Program-made: the position numbers and the translations under genes
Notes under the pieces: generated by a model
Seen by the model: only the letters and a program-made list of their open reading frames with translations
Databases searched by the model: none
Told to the model about the DNA's origin: nothing
In this document: positions 8,950 to 16,606 of the stretch, in pieces
Layout of the letters: every line of letters begins with the position of its first letter
Position numbering within the stretch: the first letter of the stretch is position 1
Source of the DNA: an uncultured Acetatifactor sp.
GTDB lineage: Bacteria; Bacillota; Clostridia; Lachnospirales; Lachnospiraceae
NCBI GenBank assembly: GCA_947581865.1
Contig: CANPWA010000005.1
Coordinates: 62,001-126,000, forward strand
Length of the DNA: 64,000 bases
Direction of reading: 5' to 3'

Positions 8950-9794
8950 ATTTTCTCCCCCTTGATCATCATATAGATCAGTTCGTCAATTCCGCTCTTC
9001 TCTATCACGATCCCGGGATAATTGTCCCGGTAAAACTGCCGCTGGCTGGTCAGGCAGCGGTATCCGTAGGGCTGTCGCTGTTTCCGCAAAAGATACCTCT
9101 GATCCAGTTTTGCATACTGCTCTTCCTCTACTTTCAGAATGGCATACTGCCCCAGGAGCACATCCGTATCCTCATGCAGTATGATCTCTCCCTCATGGAT
9201 CATATAGATATCGTCACACAGCCCCTCCAGATCCGTGGAGATATGGGAGCTGATAAAGATCGCTCTCCCCTCGGTCTCCATAAAATCACGCAACAGGCTC
9301 AAAATCTCGTCCCGCGCCATCACATCCAGCCCTGCCGTGGGCTCATCCAGGACCAGGAACTCTGCCCCGTGGGAAAGCGCCGTAAGCACCTTAAGCTTTG
9401 CCTTCATTCCCATGGAAAAATCCTTGATCTTCTTGTTCAGAGGCAATCCGAAACGCCGGCACTGCTCCTCAAAATCCCGCCTGTCAAAGCCCGGATACAG
9501 CCCTTTGAGCATCGGGATGATTTCTTTGATGGAAAGCCAACCGGAAAAACCGGAATCCGTCAGCACCGCCCCATAAAGTCTTTTATCCTCCACGGAAAAT
9601 TCCCTCACATCCCTGCCTGAAAGGCTGACCGAGCCGCCCTCCGGCCGGATCAGCCCCAAAACCGCCTTGAAAACAGTACTTTTCCCGGCGCCGTTGGGTC
9701 CCACCAGCCCGGTGATCCGACCGTTCTGCACCTCCATGGTGCAGTTCAGATGAAAATCGCCGTAATGCTTCTGCAAATGATCGATTTTAAGCAT
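8946..9794 (-). CDS. ABC exporter ATP-binding protein (ABC-2 type)
   Basis: A protein of 282 residues with Walker A GPNGAGKST at 32-40, a signature FSMGMKAKL in place of LSGGQ, and Walker B FLVLDEPTAGLD. The SMGM signature and the long C-terminal domain after the H-loop fit the DRA-like ABC-2 exporter group. The start at 9794 is chosen over 9824 because GAGAGGAC lies just before it. The gene sits between the GntR regulator and its permease. Confidence 0.92.
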   Translation of the reverse strand: MLKIDHLQKHYGDFHLNCTMEVQNGRITGLVGPNGAGKSTVFKAVLGLIRPEGGSVSLSGRDVREFSVEDKRLYGAVLTDSGFSGWLSIKEIIPMLKGLYPGFDRRDFEEQCRRFGLPLNKKIKDFSMGMKAKLKVLTALSHGAEFLVLDEPTAGLDVMARDEILSLLRDFMETEGRAIFISSHISTDLEGLCDDIYMIHEGEIILHEDTDVLLGQYAILKVEEEQYAKLDQRYLLRKQRQPYGYRCLTSQRQFYRDNYPGIVIEKSGIDELIYMMIKGEKI

Positions 9795-9820
9795 AGTCCT
9801 CTCTTCCTCCGTCTGCTCCA

Positions 9821-10198
9821 TCATCCATAGCCCTGCATCAGGATCTCAAACAGCTCCCGGATTTCCGAAGCCTCGAGCCCGTAGAATCTTCCCCGCTGCA
9901 GGGCATTCTCCAGCATGCCCTCCACTTCTCTTAGCTGCTCCTCCAGCATCAGATTCCGGTTGATTCCCACCACATAGGTTCCCTTGCCGTGTACTGTCTT
10001 TACCAGCCCCTCCGCCTCCAGCGCGTCATATGCCTTCTTCACTGTCAGCGCGCTGATCTTGAGCTCGCCGGAAAGCCCCCGCACGGAAGGGAGAGGCGTA
10101 TCCGCCGCCAGCTCTCCCTGCACAAGCATTCCCTTGATCTGTTCCACAAGCTGTTCATAGATGGGCACCATGGATGAATTGTTGATGATCAGTTTCAT
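9821..10198 (-). CDS. GntR-family regulator, YtrA subfamily
   Basis: A protein of 125 residues. It opens MKLIINNSSMVPIYEQLVEQIKGM, then has a winged helix (LPSVRGLSGELKISALTVKKAYDALEAEGLV) and a GKGTYVV wing. The short C-terminal dimerisation tail is that of YtrA-type regulators, which control adjacent ABC transporters and their own operon. It is the first gene of the operon behind a palindromic promoter (10313-10356), so autoregulation is likely. Confidence 0.92.
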   Translation of the reverse strand: MKLIINNSSMVPIYEQLVEQIKGMLVQGELAADTPLPSVRGLSGELKISALTVKKAYDALEAEGLVKTVHGKGTYVVGINRNLMLEEQLREVEGMLENALQRGRFYGLEASEIRELFEILMQGYG

Positions 10199-10274
10199 GT
10201 CCGCGAACTTCTCCTTTATTCACACAATGGAAATGACTACCGCAAATACTCCGGAATCTTTCCATTGTCATAAA

Positions 10275-10304
10275 CAAGACGGATGCGTCGACACATCCGT
10301 CTTG
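10275..10304. repeat. 30-bp inverted repeat in the leader of the GntR-ABC operon
   Basis: CAAGACGGATG (10275-10285) and its reverse complement (10294-10304) flank an 8-base centre that includes GTCGAC. Transcripts from the promoter at 10313-10341 would start close to 10306 and so begin with this hairpin. It could be a second regulator site or a 5' mRNA hairpin. No U-tract makes it a convincing terminator. Confidence 0.75.
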
Positions 10305-10312
10305 CAATAAAC

Positions 10313-10341
10313 AGTATACAACAGAATATAACTGTTGTCAA
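10313..10341 (-). promoter_or_regulatory. Sigma-A promoter of the GntR-ABC operon
   Basis: TTGACA (10336-10341 on the minus strand), a 17-bp spacer and TATACT (10313-10318) match the housekeeping consensus almost fully. The -35 and most of the spacer lie inside the 37-bp palindrome. It would drive gntR, the ATPase and the permease. The 246-bp gap between nth and gntR is explained by this promoter, its palindrome and the leader hairpin. Confidence 0.85.
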
Positions 10342-10356
10342 CTGTTATATTCTGTT
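10320..10356. promoter_or_regulatory. 37-bp near-perfect palindrome, likely GntR operator
   Basis: Arms ACAGAATATAAC (10321-10332) and GTTATATTCTGT (10344-10355) pair, the flanking A/T also pairs, and the centre is symmetric around 10338 except for one mismatch pair (10333/10343). It covers the -35 box of the operon promoter. A YtrA-type regulator bound here would block the polymerase, the usual mode for this subfamily. Confidence 0.8.
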
Positions 10357-10444
10357 TATTTTGTTCTGTCTTATCCTGTTGGTCCTCTCTGTTGGTTCTC
10401 TCTGCCGGTCCCCTTCTATCCCATCCCGCGATGCCGCGTACCGT

Positions 10445-11077
10445 CTATATCCTCTTTTTACAGATATCCTGCAGACAGCATTTGTCACAAAACGGTTCGG
10501 TTCGCGCCGTGCAGACCGCCCGTCCGTGGTCCACCAGCCTGTGGCAGAACGCGTTCCCCTCCTCGGGCGGGATCAGTTTCCACAGCTCTTTCTCCACCTT
10601 CGCAGGCTCTCTGACCCGGTCCACCAGCCCCATGCGGTTCGCCAGCCGGATGCAGTGGGTGTCCGTCACGATGGCCGGCTTTCCAAACACATCCCCCAGG
10701 ATGAGATTGGCGCTCTTTCTCCCCACGCCGGGCAGCTTTAACAGCTCCTCCATGGTGTCCGGAACCTGTCCGCCATAGACGTCCCGCAGCATCTTCATGC
10801 AGGCGCTGATGTCCCTCGCCTTGCTGTTGCCCAGCCCGCAGGGATGCACGATCTTTTCGATCTCCTCCACCGGAGCCTCAGCCAGCGCATTGATGTCGGG
10901 ATATTTTTCGTAAAGCCCCTCCGTCACTACATTGACGCGGGCGTCCGTACACTGGGCGGCAAGCCTCACGCTGACCAGAAGTTTCCATGCCTGGTCATAG
11001 TCCAGCGTACAGTCCGACTGGGGATATTCTTCTTTCAGCCTCTTTATGATCTCAAGCGCAAGCTGTTTTTTCGTCAT
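10445..11077 (-). CDS. nth: Endonuclease III (DNA glycosylase/AP lyase)
   Basis: A protein of 210 residues that removes oxidised pyrimidines and nicks the abasic site. It contains the helix-hairpin-helix LPGVGRKSANL with the catalytic lysine, and VTDTHCIRLANRMG with the catalytic aspartate. The C-terminal iron-sulfur ligands are spaced C-x7-C-x2-C-x5-C, against the usual x6 for the first gap. The start at 11077 (MTKKQLALEI) follows GAGG; longer frames run through the DegV intergenic region. It lies 25 bp after degV. Confidence 0.95.
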   Translation of the reverse strand: MTKKQLALEIIKRLKEEYPQSDCTLDYDQAWKLLVSVRLAAQCTDARVNVVTEGLYEKYPDINALAEAPVEEIEKIVHPCGLGNSKARDISACMKMLRDVYGGQVPDTMEELLKLPGVGRKSANLILGDVFGKPAIVTDTHCIRLANRMGLVDRVREPAKVEKELWKLIPPEEGNAFCHRLVDHGRAVCTARTEPFCDKCCLQDICKKRI

Positions 11078-11102
11078 TGGTAATCCTCTTTTCCCGATAT
11101 GA

Positions 11103-11987
11103 TCAAAGATAAACCTCAAACCGATCCTCCAGGGCATTCTCAAACACCACGCCGATGATCCCCGGCCCGGTATGGGCTCCAATGGCGCAGCCCACCTGCC
11201 CCAGCAGAATCTCTTTTACGCCGATCTCTTCCTTCAGTGCAGTAAGAAAAGGCTCTGCATCCGCAGGATCCGCGCCGTACACTACCCCCACGATCTGTTT
11301 CTCAAGACAGACGCCCTTTTCTCTCACCATCTCAATGCAGCGCCTGATAGTTTTTTTCATGCCGCGCACCTTCTCCACGGACTCGAGCGCTCCCTGTTCA
11401 TTCACGATAATGATGGGCTTGATATCCAGCACGCCGCCCACCGCAGCGGAAGTTCTGCTCAGCCTTCCGCCTCTCACCAGATATTCCAGGGTATTGACGG
11501 TCACCACATGCTCCATGTGTGCGCAAAAATGCTCTGCCGCCTCCAGGAGAAGTTCCCTGGGCGCCCCGTTCTGCTGCATCCGCAGCAGCTTATATACGAC
11601 CAGCCCAAAACCCAGAGAGGCGCATTTGGAGTCCACGATGGTGATCTGAAAATCCGGATACTCCCCCAGCAGATCTTCCTTTGCCAGATTCGCCGCCTGG
11701 AAAGTTCCCGCGATACCGGTGGAAAAACAAATGTAAAGCACTTCGTCTCCGCGCTCCGCATAGGGTCTGAAATGTTCGTAAAACATATACTGGCTGATAT
11801 GGTATGTCTTGATATCCACCTTGTTTTCCCTCTGAATCCGGTAAAATTCATCGGGCTGTAAGGTAGCGCCGTCAAAATAATCCTCACCGTCAAGCGTCAC
11901 CGGTGTGGGGATCACATGAAGTCCGTATTCTTCTATCACACTCTTTGGTATGTCTGACGCCGAATCCGTTATGATACAAAATGCCAT
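11103..11987 (-). CDS. DegV-family fatty-acid-binding protein
   Basis: A protein of 294 residues, opening with ITDSASDIP, and with the DegV pattern YFDGATLQPDEFY and CFSTGIAGTFQAANLA. DegV/FakB-type proteins bind a fatty acid in the C-terminal/N-terminal cleft and can present it to the kinase FakA; no fakA is present here, so a direct FakB role is inferred only. AAAGGGAGG precedes the start. It may be co-transcribed with nth. Confidence 0.9.
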   Translation of the reverse strand: MAFCIITDSASDIPKSVIEEYGLHVIPTPVTLDGEDYFDGATLQPDEFYRIQRENKVDIKTYHISQYMFYEHFRPYAERGDEVLYICFSTGIAGTFQAANLAKEDLLGEYPDFQITIVDSKCASLGFGLVVYKLLRMQQNGAPRELLLEAAEHFCAHMEHVVTVNTLEYLVRGGRLSRTSAAVGGVLDIKPIIIVNEQGALESVEKVRGMKKTIRRCIEMVREKGVCLEKQIVGVVYGADPADAEPFLTALKEEIGVKEILLGQVGCAIGAHTGPGIIGVVFENALEDRFEVYL

Positions 11988-12029
11988 CTTGTCCTCCCTT
12001 TTACAGTCAATGATACTCTCTGAGGCTTT

Positions 12030-12059
12030 CTATGGGATACTGCCGGTCATTGTGGGCAT
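12030..12059 (-). other. Nine-codon open frame with a strong ribosome site in the degV leader
   Basis: In the gap between rlmH and degV, GAGGAGGCGG precedes an ATG at 12059 and a frame MPTMTGSIP ends with TAG at 12030. It could be a leader peptide or chance. The rest of the 137-bp gap shows no clear promoter or hairpin. Confidence 0.3.
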
Positions 12060-12124
12060 CCGCCTCCTCTGTTTAATATTTCGATCAGAGGATGGTACTG
12101 TGATCGTATTTTGAACATTTGTGA

Positions 12125-12604
12125 TCATTTGTGGTACGGCTCTTTGCTGTTGATGCGGAATGCCCTGTAGATCTGTTCGCTTAAGATCACCCTCATCAGC
12201 TGATGAGGGAACGTCATGTCCGAAAAACTCAGGTGAAAATCTGCCCGCTCCGTCACAGAAACGTGCAGCCCGAGGGATCCGCCGATCACGAAACAGATCT
12301 GACTCTTTCCTGAGACTGCCGCCTGCTCCATCCACGCGGCAAACTGTTCGGAAGAGAGACGTCTGCCCGCGATCTCCAGCGTGCATACCAGCATATTGTC
12401 CCGGATTTTAGCCAGCAGCCGCCGGGCTTCCCTCGCCTTGATCTGCTCCTCCAGGGCAGCGCCCGCCCCCTCCGGTGTCTGTTCGTCCGCCACCTCAATG
12501 ATCTCAAACGTACAGTATCTTCCCAGCCGCTTCGCGTATTCGGCGACAGCGTCCCGATAAAAGCTCTCCTTGATCTTTCCCACGCAGAGCAGGATAATCC
12601 TCAT
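12125..12604 (-). CDS. rlmH: 23S rRNA pseudouridine-1915 N3-methyltransferase RlmH
   Basis: A protein of 159 residues, the normal RlmH length, that methylates pseudouridine 1915 in helix 69 of 23S rRNA with SAM. It carries the SPOUT-class knot elements FVIGGSLGLHVSV and LSFSDMTFPHQLMRVILSEQIYRA, both very typical. A GAGGGGG precedes the ATG. The ATGA at its start overlaps the stop of an upstream broken reading frame. Confidence 0.96.
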   Translation of the reverse strand: MRIILLCVGKIKESFYRDAVAEYAKRLGRYCTFEIIEVADEQTPEGAGAALEEQIKAREARRLLAKIRDNMLVCTLEIAGRRLSSEQFAAWMEQAAVSGKSQICFVIGGSLGLHVSVTERADFHLSFSDMTFPHQLMRVILSEQIYRAFRINSKEPYHK

Positions 12605-12797
12605 GTAAGCCCCCTCTCCATCAGCTTCAGGATATTGTGGTCGAGCATCCCCAGCTCATTGTTATGCAGCACATTCAGGGAATGCACATAAGCCGCATTG
12701 GTCAAAAGCTGTTCTCTGGCAAAGCAGACACTTCCCGATGGCGTCCGCGCCGTTTTGCAAAAGCTCCCGGATCAGAATGACCGTAAAAACATTACAT
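12601..12797 (-). pseudogene. Remnant of a small gene upstream of rlmH
   Basis: Two helical-looking segments lie in different minus frames: TVILIRELLQNGADAIGK near 12730-12785, and FAREQLLTNAAYVHSLNVL at 12664-12720, which continues through HNNELGMLDHNILKLMERG to 12601. The second frame has no upstream ATG/GTG/TTG start and hits a TGA at about 12780. The first continues into a different, cysteine-rich tail. The final stop overlaps the rlmH ATG, as in a coupled operon. A single-base frameshift near 12728 would join them. The original family was not recognised. Confidence 0.4.
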
Positions 12798-12803
12798 AAA
12801 ATC

Positions 12804-14189
12804 TTATTTTCCGCTGAGATATTCGTCGATTCCCTTTGCTGCCGCCTTTCCCGCACCCATGGCAAGAATAACGGTGGCTGCGCCTGTCACGGCGTCCCCG
12901 CCGGCATATACGCCTTCCTTGGTCGTTTTGCCGTCCGCCTCGTCGGCAATGATACATTTCCACTTATTGGTCTCTAACCCCTCCGTGGTGGAAGAGATCA
13001 GCGGATTGGGGGATGTCCCCAGGGACATGATCACCGTATCCACCTCCATGGTATATTCGGAACCGGGAATCTCCACAGGTCTTCTTCTGCCGGATTCGTC
13101 GGGCTCGCCCAATTCCATTTTGATACATTTCATACCGGTCACCCATCCCTTGTCATCGGAGAGGATCTCCGTAGGATTGGTGAGCAGGTCGAATATGATT
13201 CCCTCCTCTTTCGCGTGATGAACCTCCTCCACTCTGGCAGGAAGCTCCTCCTCGCTTCTGCGGTACACGATATGCACTTCCGCGCCCAGCCGCAGAGCAG
13301 TTCTCGCGGCATCCATCGCCACGTTTCCGCCGCCCACCACGGCGACTTTTCTGCCGCGCATGATAGGGGTATTGGAGGTCTCGTCGAAGGCCTTCATCAG
13401 ATTGCTCCTGGTCAGATACTCGTTGGCGGAGAACACGCCGTTGGCATTCTCCCCGGGGATTCCCATGAACTTGGGAAGACCCGCGCCGGAACCGATGAAG
13501 ACCGCTGCGAAGCCTTCCTCCTCCATCAGCTCATCGATGGTGATGGATTTGCCGATGACCACATTGGTCTCAATCTTTACGCCCAGCGACTTTACATTTT
13601 CGATCTCTTTTGCCACCACATCCTGTTTGGGGAGACGGAACTCCGGAATGCCATACACCAGCACGCCGCCTGCCTCGTGGAGCGCCTCAAAGATGGTCAC
13701 ATCGTACCCCATCTTCGCCAGATCTCCCGCACAGGTAAGCCCTGCGGGACCGGAACCGATCACTGCCACTTTTTTACCTTTTTTCTCTTTGGCGCCCTCG
13801 GGGCGGATGCCCCTTTCCCTGGCCCAGTCCGCCACGAATCTCTCCAGTTTGCCGATGGAGATGGGTTCTCCCTTGATGCCCCGGATACATCTGCCCTCAC
13901 ACTGGCTCTCCTGGGGGCACACACGCCCGCAGACTGCCGGCAGCGCGCTGGATTCGCTGATCACCTGATACGCGGCCTTTACATCGCCGTTTTTGACCTG
14001 CTCGATAAAGCCCGGGATATTGATCGCCACGGGGCACCCCTTGATACACTGCGCGTTTTTACAGTTGATACAGCGGGCAGCCTCCTCCACGGCTTCCTCC
14101 ATGTTATATCCGAGACAAACCTCCGCAAAGTTTGTCGCACGCTCTTTTGCATCCTGCTCTCTCACAGGAACCTTTTTCAAAACGTCCAT
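12804..14189 (-). CDS. nfnB: NfnB-like subunit (glutamate-synthase-small-subunit-type NADPH/FAD protein)
   Basis: A protein of 461 residues. N-terminal [4Fe-4S] ligands are CINCKNAQCIKGCP and CGRVCPQESQCEGRC, followed by FAD-binding VIGSGPAGLTCAGDLA and NADP-binding VVGGGNVAMDAARTALRLG. By homology this fold is shared by GltD-type small subunits and by NfnB of the electron-bifurcating NADH-dependent reduced ferredoxin:NADP oxidoreductase. It lies 15 bp after an NfnA-like gene and no glutamate synthase large subunit is nearby, so NfnB is preferred. In that complex it holds the bifurcating FAD and the NADPH site. Confidence 0.85.
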   Translation of the reverse strand: MDVLKKVPVREQDAKERATNFAEVCLGYNMEEAVEEAARCINCKNAQCIKGCPVAINIPGFIEQVKNGDVKAAYQVISESSALPAVCGRVCPQESQCEGRCIRGIKGEPISIGKLERFVADWARERGIRPEGAKEKKGKKVAVIGSGPAGLTCAGDLAKMGYDVTIFEALHEAGGVLVYGIPEFRLPKQDVVAKEIENVKSLGVKIETNVVIGKSITIDELMEEEGFAAVFIGSGAGLPKFMGIPGENANGVFSANEYLTRSNLMKAFDETSNTPIMRGRKVAVVGGGNVAMDAARTALRLGAEVHIVYRRSEEELPARVEEVHHAKEEGIIFDLLTNPTEILSDDKGWVTGMKCIKMELGEPDESGRRRPVEIPGSEYTMEVDTVIMSLGTSPNPLISSTTEGLETNKWKCIIADEADGKTTKEGVYAGGDAVTGAATVILAMGAGKAAAKGIDEYLSGK

Positions 14190-14204
14190 CCTTTTTCTCC
14201 TTTC

Positions 14205-15083
14205 CTACCGGCAGTTTCCGCAGCCGCCGTGATGAGTGTCGCCTTCCTCTAACGCAAGCATTGCCCTGCCCTCCTGGGTCTTATATATCTGCTGTCTTCT
14301 CATCGCCTCGTCAAAATTCACCGCATGCCCGTCAAACTCGGGACCGTCCACACAGGCAAATCTCACCTTGCCGTCCACCGTCACGCGGCAGGCGCCGCAC
14401 ATACCGGTTCCGTCCACCATGATGGGATTGAGGCTGACCACGGTGGGAATCCCCAGCTCCTTCGTCAGAAGGCAGACGAATTTCATCATGATCATGGGGC
14501 CGATGGCGATGCAGACATCGTACTGTTTCCCCTCCTCCACCAGATCCTTGATGGTCTGGGTCACCATACCGCTTCTGCCGTAAGAGCCGTCGTCCGTGGT
14601 CACATAGAGATTACCGGCAACCGCCTCCATCTCTTTTTCAAGGATCAAAAGGGCTTTGGTCTTGCTTCCCACGATGACATCCGCATCCACACCGTTTTCA
14701 TGGAGCCATTTCACCTGGGGATACACAGGGGCGGCTCCCACACCTCCTGCCACAAAAAGAATCCTTTTCTTTTTCAGACTCTCCTTATCTTCCTTTACCA
14801 GTTCGGAGGCACAGCCCAAAGGACCCACAAAATCGTGGAACGAATCTCCCTCGTTCAACTCAGCCATCATCTTCGTGCCGGCGCCCACCGTCTGGAACAC
14901 GATGGTAACCGTCCCCGCCGCCCTGTCATAATCGCAGATGGTCAGAGGGATCCTCTCTCCCTCCTCGTCCATCCTCACGATGACAAACTGCCCCGGCATA
15001 CAGGATTTTGCCACACGTTTTGCCTCCACATCCATCAGATAGATGTTGGCGGCAAGGGTTTGTTTTTTCAAAATTTTGTACAT
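14205..15083 (-). CDS. nfnA: NfnA-like subunit (DHOD-B type FAD/[2Fe-2S] protein)
   Basis: A protein of 292 residues of the ferredoxin-reductase/dihydroorotate-dehydrogenase electron-transfer family. It has a FAD barrel (residues 1-95), an NAD-binding Rossmann part (ILFVAGGVGAAPVYPQVK) and the [2Fe-2S] ligands DGTGMCGACRVTVDG and FACVDGPEF. In the Nfn complex this subunit binds NAD(H) and passes electrons to NfnB. A stand-alone annotation would be sulfide dehydrogenase-like. The nfnA-nfnB order is the common one. Confidence 0.85.
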   Translation of the reverse strand: MYKILKKQTLAANIYLMDVEAKRVAKSCMPGQFVIVRMDEEGERIPLTICDYDRAAGTVTIVFQTVGAGTKMMAELNEGDSFHDFVGPLGCASELVKEDKESLKKKRILFVAGGVGAAPVYPQVKWLHENGVDADVIVGSKTKALLILEKEMEAVAGNLYVTTDDGSYGRSGMVTQTIKDLVEEGKQYDVCIAIGPMIMMKFVCLLTKELGIPTVVSLNPIMVDGTGMCGACRVTVDGKVRFACVDGPEFDGHAVNFDEAMRRQQIYKTQEGRAMLALEEGDTHHGGCGNCR

Positions 15084-15110
15084 AAGCTCACCTCTCCATT
15101 GATAATTTGT

Positions 15111-15138
15111 ATTATATTATTTACAGCCTATATTCCAA
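15111..15138 (-). promoter_or_regulatory. Possible promoter of nfnAB
   Basis: TATAAT (15111-15116 on the minus strand) with TTGGAA (15133-15138) 16 bp upstream. The -35 lies within the last codons of the zinc-ribbon gene. The -10 is perfect, the -35 partial. Confidence 0.4.
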
Positions 15139-16591
15139 CCAGCGTATAAATCCCGTCCTGAGTCTGAAGTTTAAAACAGGAACCCTGATACGCATTGATG
15201 GCATAATAATTTCCCGTTCGTCCGGCAAATCCCTGCGCGTCCACAAGCACCTCCGCCACCAGATAATAAATCCCGGACCGGTCTGTGCTGTCAATACTAC
15301 TATCGCCTATTTCACTGAAATTGACAACACACAGATATTGGTATTGATAGTGCGCTTCCGTGTCATCGAAATGCCCCGAGGAGTCGGTGATCTTGCCTGT
15401 GTCCAGAGCATTGTTCCTCACCGTGTCCACCGCCGTCTCCGGCGTCACATCCGTGTCCAGTTCCAGGACAAACCGCCTCTCCACGATCTCGCTGCTGCGC
15501 CCGATCTCCAGTCTGGCAAATTTAAAATGGCTCACGCCCAAAGGCATGGGTACAGGCTCGGTATAGTGCGCGGAGTCCATGGTAGGCGTGGTCCCGTCCG
15601 TCGTATAATAGACTCCCTCGATATCATTGGTCACCGTGATATATACGGGAGTGTCATAATCACCGTCGTCCACATTGATCTCCGGCGCCTCCAGCTCCTC
15701 TACCGTAATTTGGTAATCCGCCTCCGCGATCTTGCTCACAACACCGTTTTCGTTGACATAGACTGCCCTGACCAGGTAGTTTCCGTCTTCCAAAAGGATC
15801 GGTGCCGTATATTTCGACGATCTTTCGTCCGGGCGGGTACCATCCAGCGTGTAATAGATCGTACCTTTCCCGGTAACGGTGAGTTTCAGAGCCTGCACCT
15901 CGTCATATTCTCCCCCCGCAACACTAAACTGCGGCGGTTCCGCCAGGTAATTCCGATAGGCGGTACGGATGGACTCATTCTGACAGGTTAACAGCATATC
16001 ACTGATCGCCTGATATTCCTCTCTGGCGCGGTAGATCGCAATCAGCTTTCCGTATGCACTCTCCAGCTGTTCCCCATTGGTATTGGGGTCTGCCACGATC
16101 TCCCGCAGCCAGTATTCGTAATTAACTTTGTCATTTTTCAAAAAATAAACCTCGGCGAGCTCCAGTTTCAGATCTATGTTAAAACTGTCCAGCTCCATCG
16201 CCCGGGTATAATAGCGCACCGCCCTGTCATACTTTCCCTGTTCCGCCGTCTGTCTTGCCCGTCTGGTCTGATAATCCGGGGAAAAATATCGGAAGATCCC
16301 TACACCCGTGACGGTCAGTATGACGACCAGCACTGCGATGCCGATCCATCCCGCCATGGCTTTCCGACGGCTGCGTTTCTCCCCGTCCGGCGGTGCGGGA
16401 GTCTTCTTCTCTCCGCCGGCACTGTTTCCTTTGCCGTCCTGGGCTACCTCCTCCGAAATGCGTTCCAGACTCTGTTCCATGTTACGCTCAAGCTCCGGTT
16501 CAAAGTCCGGAACAATATGTATGTCCTCTCCGCATTTCTCACAATAAAGGCGGTTATCCTGCATCTCTGCCCCACAATTCGGACATTTCAT
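15128..16591 (-). CDS. Zinc-ribbon membrane protein with tetratricopeptide-like and chitobiase C-terminal repeats
   Basis: A protein of 487 residues with no clear named family. A zinc ribbon lies at residues 3-20 (C3, C6, C17, C20), then an acidic and basic stretch, one membrane span (GWIGIAVLVVILTVTGVGI, about 72-92), and a TPR-like helical region (ARQTAEQGKYDRAVRYYTRAMELDS). Two CHB_HEX_C_1-type repeats follow: GTIYYTLDGTRPDERSSKYT and GVYYTTDGTTPTMDSAHYT. A tail similar to cell-surface domains ends the protein. A cytoplasmic metal-binding end and a long outer part are likely. It lies 15 bp after folD, the last gene of the spoIIIE-fhs-folD run. Start at 16591 puts CPNCG at the N-terminus. 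Confidence 0.78.
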   Translation of the reverse strand: MKCPNCGAEMQDNRLYCEKCGEDIHIVPDFEPELERNMEQSLERISEEVAQDGKGNSAGGEKKTPAPPDGEKRSRRKAMAGWIGIAVLVVILTVTGVGIFRYFSPDYQTRRARQTAEQGKYDRAVRYYTRAMELDSFNIDLKLELAEVYFLKNDKVNYEYWLREIVADPNTNGEQLESAYGKLIAIYRAREEYQAISDMLLTCQNESIRTAYRNYLAEPPQFSVAGGEYDEVQALKLTVTGKGTIYYTLDGTRPDERSSKYTAPILLEDGNYLVRAVYVNENGVVSKIAEADYQITVEELEAPEINVDDGDYDTPVYITVTNDIEGVYYTTDGTTPTMDSAHYTEPVPMPLGVSHFKFARLEIGRSSEIVERRFVLELDTDVTPETAVDTVRNNALDTGKITDSSGHFDDTEAHYQYQYLCVVNFSEIGDSSIDSTDRSGIYYLVAEVLVDAQGFAGRTGNYYAINAYQGSCFKLQTQDGIYTLVGI

Positions 16592-16606
16592 AGAACGCAT
16601 CCTCTC

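Noticed and set aside
12804..14189. Glutamate synthase small subunit
   Set aside because: No large subunit is nearby, and the partner is a DHODB-like protein, which fits NfnAB better.
13215..14252. Plus-strand frame of 345 codons
   Set aside because: Antisense to nfnB; no ribosome site and unlike any protein.
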